Source: Bacillota bacterium (GTDB lineage Bacteria; Bacillota; UBA4882; UBA10575). Taken from it: 64,000 nt of DNA. The DNA lies in contig JAKOVI010000064.1 of assembly GCA_029782135.1 (NCBI GenBank), positions 1-64,000 of the forward strand, read 5' to 3'. This document shows positions 60,609-64,000 of the stretch, in pieces. A program made the position numbers and the translations under genes. Position 1 is the first letter of the stretch; each line of letters begins with the position of its first letter. The notes beneath the pieces were generated by a model, which was given only the letters and a program-made list of their open reading frames with translations, was not told the origin of the DNA and did no database searches.

Positions 60609-61489
60609 TCCCTTAGAAAAGATGGTAATTTGGAAGGGTCGATCGTAACCATAATCCCGCTTAGCGTTAATAAAAGACTGACAAAGTAAAAAGTACGACT
60701 GGGAATCTCGCCAAAAATAAAATAACTCAAGATCCCGGCAAAAACAAACTGGAGCATGACAAAGATACTCACAACCTGCCCGCGGAGACGCTGCATGGCA
60801 TAGTTCATCACGGTATGCCCGATCACGGTCGGGACCAAACCAAGGGCCAGCCCGAAGAGGAGATCCTTTGTTTCATATGTACGGAGCGGATCCTCCAAGA
60901 ATAAAGCAGTAAGAAAACAGAGCACCGCCGCGATGAAATAAAGCGGTACAACGTAGAGCCAAAAACTCCCGCGTTCCGCATTCTTCCGGCTTAAGACCAG
61001 ATAGGTACTGAAAAAGAGCATCGAAATAAAACAAATAATATCCCCCTTCAGAAACTCGGGGTTAATCTTAAAATCGGAGAAACCCAAAGTACTCACCCCG
61101 ATCAGAGCGAGCACCGTAGCAAAGGCTTCCACCCGGCTAATCTTTTCGCGCAGGAAGATATAGAGCAGGGCCGGCATGACCAAGGGAACCAGATTCACAA
61201 TTAAACTGGCATTCGCGGCCGGTGTTAAGCGGGCGGCGGTCAGCCAGGTAATAAAATGAAGGGCAAGCATACAAGCAGGCCAGAACGAAGCCAACAAAGA
61301 TTTTGGCGTTACCTGTCCACGCGCGTGCTTGTAATCACGGAGGAAAACCGGAAAGAGAAAGAGCGCGGCGGTCAGCAACCGGATCGTCGACAATGTAACC
61401 GGTTCAATCCCGGTGGCCAATTTAATAAAGATAACAGCCGTCGCACAACAGAAAACCCCAAACACCAACAACAAATAATACCCCAACAA
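60605..61489 (-). CDS. EamA/DMT-family transporter
   Basis: A 294-residue integral membrane protein with about ten hydrophobic helices in two EamA repeats (VIFIKLATGIEPVTLSTIRL and LVPTVIGHTVMNYAMQRL regions). These proteins export or import small metabolites. The chosen TTG at 61489 has AGGAGG seven bases upstream; the frame is open 32 codons further but those have no membrane pattern. It converges with the HAD gene. Confidence 0.88.
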   Translation of the reverse strand: MLGYYLLLVFGVFCCATAVIFIKLATGIEPVTLSTIRLLTAALFLFPVFLRDYKHARGQVTPKSLLASFWPACMLALHFITWLTAARLTPAANASLIVNLVPLVMPALLYIFLREKISRVEAFATVLALIGVSTLGFSDFKINPEFLKGDIICFISMLFFSTYLVLSRKNAERGSFWLYVVPLYFIAAVLCFLTALFLEDPLRTYETKDLLFGLALGLVPTVIGHTVMNYAMQRLRGQVVSIFVMLQFVFAGILSYFIFGEIPSRTFYFVSLLLTLSGIMVTIDPSKLPSFLRD

Positions 61490-61587
61490 AGCAACTCCTC
61501 CTCTAATTGAAAAACGCCTCACTATGTAAGAGAAGGCCGACCTGAGCGTCGACCTTGTCATCATTTGAAAGTGCGTGATCCCCACAA

Positions 61588-61938
61588 TTACCGTGCTTGA
61601 TTAAGGTCTACTTCTTCGACCAGAACAATCTGCATCCTTACTTTCTCCAACAATTCAACGATCACCGTCTCTTTGGTGACAAACTTGACCCGGCCGTAGC
61701 AATAATCATTGAAGGTGTCATAGATCCGGCCGGCGCTTTGACAACCCCGGGGCACAGTCTCCGTACTGTTGGCAACATACCCGACTTGCCCCAACGGTTT
61801 CAGCTCCACGCGAATCGCTTCGTCATCAAGGCTATTCTCCGGCTCCTTAACCAATTTCACAATCTGTCCGGGTTTAAACACCTTCCGGCCAAAATAATGG
61901 CGAGTACCAACGATCGCCACATATCTCTCATCCGACAC
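61588..61938 (-). CDS. HIRAN-domain protein
   Basis: A 116-residue protein with a HIRAN-like pattern: VAIVGTRHYFGRKVFKPGQIVKLVKEPENS is followed by DDEAIRVE and QVGYVANSTETVPRG. HIRAN domains occur in DNA-repair helicases and as small stand-alone proteins in bacteria, where the role is unknown. The GTG at 61938 is the most likely start. It lies just upstream of the EamA gene on the same strand. Confidence 0.7.
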   Translation of the reverse strand: MSDERYVAIVGTRHYFGRKVFKPGQIVKLVKEPENSLDDEAIRVELKPLGQVGYVANSTETVPRGCQSAGRIYDTFNDYCYGRVKFVTKETVIVELLEKVRMQIVLVEEVDLNQAR

Positions 61939-62019
61939 GCCACTACCGCCTTTCCCTGTTTTCAATCTAATTGTACCATAGACAACCGTCCGCGGAAACT
62001 TAAAACCCGCATTCCATTT

Positions 62020-63210
62020 TTAGGATAACGCCAACCGGAAGACCTTTTTCTTCTTCAGCGCAAACTGGTCGATGAGCGCTTGGTATTTAAGCGCCACCTC
62101 ATCAACCACCTGCTCCCAGTGCCGGCAGAGTGTTTGTTGGGCATTCCTGCCTACTTCCAGGAGTCTCGCCTGATCGGTAAGGGCTTCTTTGATTTTACGG
62201 GCGAACGCCTCCGGATCGTTTTGCGCCTGAAAACTATTAAAACCGTCAACCAACCCTTCGGCGCAATTCGCCTTTTCGATTACCACCGCCGGACATTGTG
62301 CGGCCGCCGCTTCCCGCACGACAATCGCCGCCGTGTCATAAAGCGAAGGAAAGAGAAAGAGATCGGCGCGGGCATAGAGAGATTTTAAGAATTCACGATC
62401 CTGCAGATTGCCCATAAAGATCGTTTGCGGCGCCAAACCCAAGTTCTTCACCATCTCCTGCATGGCTTCTTGAGCATAACCGGTTCCGACAAAGACCATC
62501 TTGAAGGGGAAACCCCAGTCCCGCAAATATTTCAAGGCCTCGATCAGAAGTTTTACATTCTTCTGCCAAATATGCTGGCCGACAAACAAAAGCATGTTTT
62601 CGTCCGGCGCGAGGTGAAGTCGTCCGTTTACCTCTTCCCGTCTGGACTCACGGTCGGAGAGCGGCGTAAAATCAATCCCGTTATTCACCACCTCAACCGG
62701 CCCCCGGTAACCGTAATCACGTAACGTCTTAACCGTCGCTTCATTCACCGTCCAAACCGCATCCACTGCATTGAAGAAATCAACGACGTGTTTGACACCC
62801 AATTGCGCCAGTTTGTCCGAACGCACCACTTCCCGGAAGTCATCATAAAACTTCGAATGAAAAGTCGCGACAACCGGAATCCCGCGGGCCCTGGCCACCC
62901 GCAGCGCCAACCTTCCGCTGGAAAACGGTGAATGCGCATGCACGAGATCAAAGGGGATCGTCCGCAGCCGTTTCATTAAATTGTAATCCGGATACGGAAC
63001 CCCAAGCCGGTACGGACGGCGCATTAAGAGCGGCAAGGAAAAATACCTGATCACTTCGAAAGGTTCCTGGTCTTGATAGCCGGGAAAAGCGGGCGTCACG
63101 ACATAACAGGTTCCATATTTTTGCTGCAACCAGTAAGCATAGTTACGGGTAACATTGGCTACTCCGTCCATAATCGGTGGAAATGAGTCATTAAATTGAC
63201 CGATAATCAT
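62020..63210 (-). CDS. GT4-type glycosyltransferase
   Basis: A 396-residue GT-B glycosyltransferase of family GT4. The N-terminal half has NDSFPPIMDGVANVTRNYAY and DLVHAHSPFSSGRLALRVAR; the C-terminal half has NNGIDFTPL, LLFVGQHIWQKNVKLLIEAL and the E-x7-E region DTAAIVVREAAAAQCPAVV. The architecture resembles processive or lipid-linked hexosyltransferases (diglucosyl-diacylglycerol synthase type), but the specificity cannot be read. It lies 45 bases from the EAL gene on the same strand. Confidence 0.88.
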   Translation of the reverse strand: MIIGQFNDSFPPIMDGVANVTRNYAYWLQQKYGTCYVVTPAFPGYQDQEPFEVIRYFSLPLLMRRPYRLGVPYPDYNLMKRLRTIPFDLVHAHSPFSSGRLALRVARARGIPVVATFHSKFYDDFREVVRSDKLAQLGVKHVVDFFNAVDAVWTVNEATVKTLRDYGYRGPVEVVNNGIDFTPLSDRESRREEVNGRLHLAPDENMLLFVGQHIWQKNVKLLIEALKYLRDWGFPFKMVFVGTGYAQEAMQEMVKNLGLAPQTIFMGNLQDREFLKSLYARADLFLFPSLYDTAAIVVREAAAAQCPAVVIEKANCAEGLVDGFNSFQAQNDPEAFARKIKEALTDQARLLEVGRNAQQTLCRHWEQVVDEVALKYQALIDQFALKKKKVFRLALS

Positions 63211-63255
63211 TTCCTCTTCATCCCCCTGTATTTTAGAATCGCCAACCGGCTCCGG

Positions 63256-64000
63256 TTAAAACTTTAACTTTGCAAGCGGCGCCGGTTTGGCAATCCAATA
63301 CCCTTGCATAAAATCAACACCGATCTTCTGTAACTGCTCTTGAATGGCCTGCTCCTCAACGAACTCTGCAATGGTCTGGATCCCCATTAAATGCGCGACC
63401 GTATTGATCATCTTAACCATTTCTTGATCAATTAAGTTTTCATTGATATTTTTGATGAAATGGCCGTCAATCTTCAGATAATCGAAGGGCAGAAACTTCA
63501 GATAACTAAAGGAGGCTAATCCGGTGCCAAAATCATCTAAAGCAAAACGGCACCCAAATGCTTTAAGTTTCTGAATAAAGTTTAAAGCTTGGTTAAAGTT
63601 TGCAATGGCAATCGTCTCCGTCAGTTCAAAACAGACTTGCTCCGGAGGAACCTCATACTGCGCAAACAAGTCCTCAATATATTCCAGAAAGAAGTCATCA
63701 TTCAAAGCCGCTCCGGAAAGATTGATATTGAACATGTACGGCCGGCCACGGAGAAAACCTTCATTCACCTTGAAGTATTGAAAAAACCGGTTCAGCACCC
63801 AGCGGTCAATCTCCAGCATCATATTGTATCTTTGCACCACCGGAAGAATTCGCCCCGGAAAATATTTATTCCCTTTTTCATCGAACAAACGGAGCAGGAT
63901 CTCGAACCAGGCGGGATGAGCCCGGTCGTTTACCGGAACGATCGGTTGATAATATAAACTGAAGCGGTTATCATCAAAAGCCCTGGTAATTAAGGGTAAC
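63256..64000 (-). CDS. EAL-domain cyclic di-GMP phosphodiesterase, C-terminal part
   Basis: The frame is open from 63256 to the window edge, so the N-terminus is missing. The visible 248 residues are an EAL domain: FSLYYQPIVPV, EILLRLF (the EAL motif, here EIL), INLSGAAL with the metal-binding Asn, ELTETIAIANF, LDDFGTGLASF and LKIDGHFIKNI, ending AEFVEEQ. The active-site Glu, Asn, Glu, Asp and Lys appear to be present, so it may hydrolyse c-di-GMP. It is probably attached to a GGDEF or sensor domain outside the window. Confidence 0.88.
   Translation of the reverse strand, partial: LPLITRAFDDNRFSLYYQPIVPVNDRAHPAWFEILLRLFDEKGNKYFPGRILPVVQRYNMMLEIDRWVLNRFFQYFKVNEGFLRGRPYMFNINLSGAALNDDFFLEYIEDLFAQYEVPPEQVCFELTETIAIANFNQALNFIQKLKAFGCRFALDDFGTGLASFSYLKFLPFDYLKIDGHFIKNINENLIDQEMVKMINTVAHLMGIQTIAEFVEEQAIQEQLQKIGVDFMQGYWIAKPAPLAKLKF

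Noticed and set aside
1-64000. tRNA, rRNA, CRISPR arrays, transposases, restriction or toxin-antitoxin genes
   Set aside because: None was seen on either strand; no evenly spaced direct repeats or insertion-sequence ends were found by reading.

Overview
The window reads as the chromosome of a spore-forming Firmicute (Bacillota). Sporulation markers are spread through it: a YtxC protein, a SpoIIM-like protein, YteA, several SPOCS (DUF3794) proteins, an alpha/beta small acid-soluble spore protein and a complete cotJABC operon. T-box and cyclic-di-GMP riboswitches and SpoIIM/DUF95 fit the same group. An OmpH/Skp-like periplasmic chaperone suggests a diderm member; of the known diderm Firmicute clades a Limnochordia/Hydrogenispora-like organism is my best guess, from protein features only. 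Most genes lie on the minus strand. No tRNA, rRNA, CRISPR array, transposase or prophage was seen.

Layout. 1-2.9 kb: a cut gene, then hom behind a threonine T-box, then ytxC. 2.9-9.3 kb: glucan enzymes (GH13, alpha-glucan phosphorylase, GH1 beta-glucosidase). 9.3-15.3 kb: glyS and a ruvC-ruvA-ruvB-queH-DUF2905-recO run followed by a SpoIIM-like gene. 15.4-25.6 kb: an M28 peptidase, yteA, a glycosyltransferase and three SPOCS proteins with an intervening membrane protein; this is the most unusual locus. 25.7-29.8 kb: small hypotheticals, MgtC, a zinc-ribbon membrane protein, a methionine gamma-lyase-like enzyme and pheA. 29.9-37.2 kb: miaB-mutS-mutL-miaA-hfq. 37.2-40.4 kb: a broken lipoprotein gene in an AT-rich patch, a SASP and cotJABC. 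40.4-49.9 kb: ccdA with a thioredoxin-like partner under a CsoR/CstR-like operator, a two-P-loop ATPase, a serine-palmitoyltransferase-like enzyme facing an SDR and an OmpH gene, LysM, phoU and two DegV proteins. 50-57.6 kb: a chemotaxis operon (cheY-cheA-cheW-mcp-cheR-cheD) followed by a second cheY, each cheY with its own c-di-GMP-I riboswitch. 57.8-64 kb: KDPG aldolase and KDG kinase, a HAD hydrolase, an EamA transporter, a HIRAN protein, a glycosyltransferase and the C-terminal part of an EAL phosphodiesterase.

How it fits together. Three themes recur. Spore-envelope building: SPOCS proteins with sigma-E/K-like promoters, a glycosyltransferase, CotJ and SASP. Control of motility by cyclic di-GMP: two riboswitch-cheY units with an EAL enzyme nearby. 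Cell-envelope chemistry: OmpH plus a possible sphingoid-base synthase and reductase. All statements come from reading the sequence and from knowledge of the families; no database search was run.
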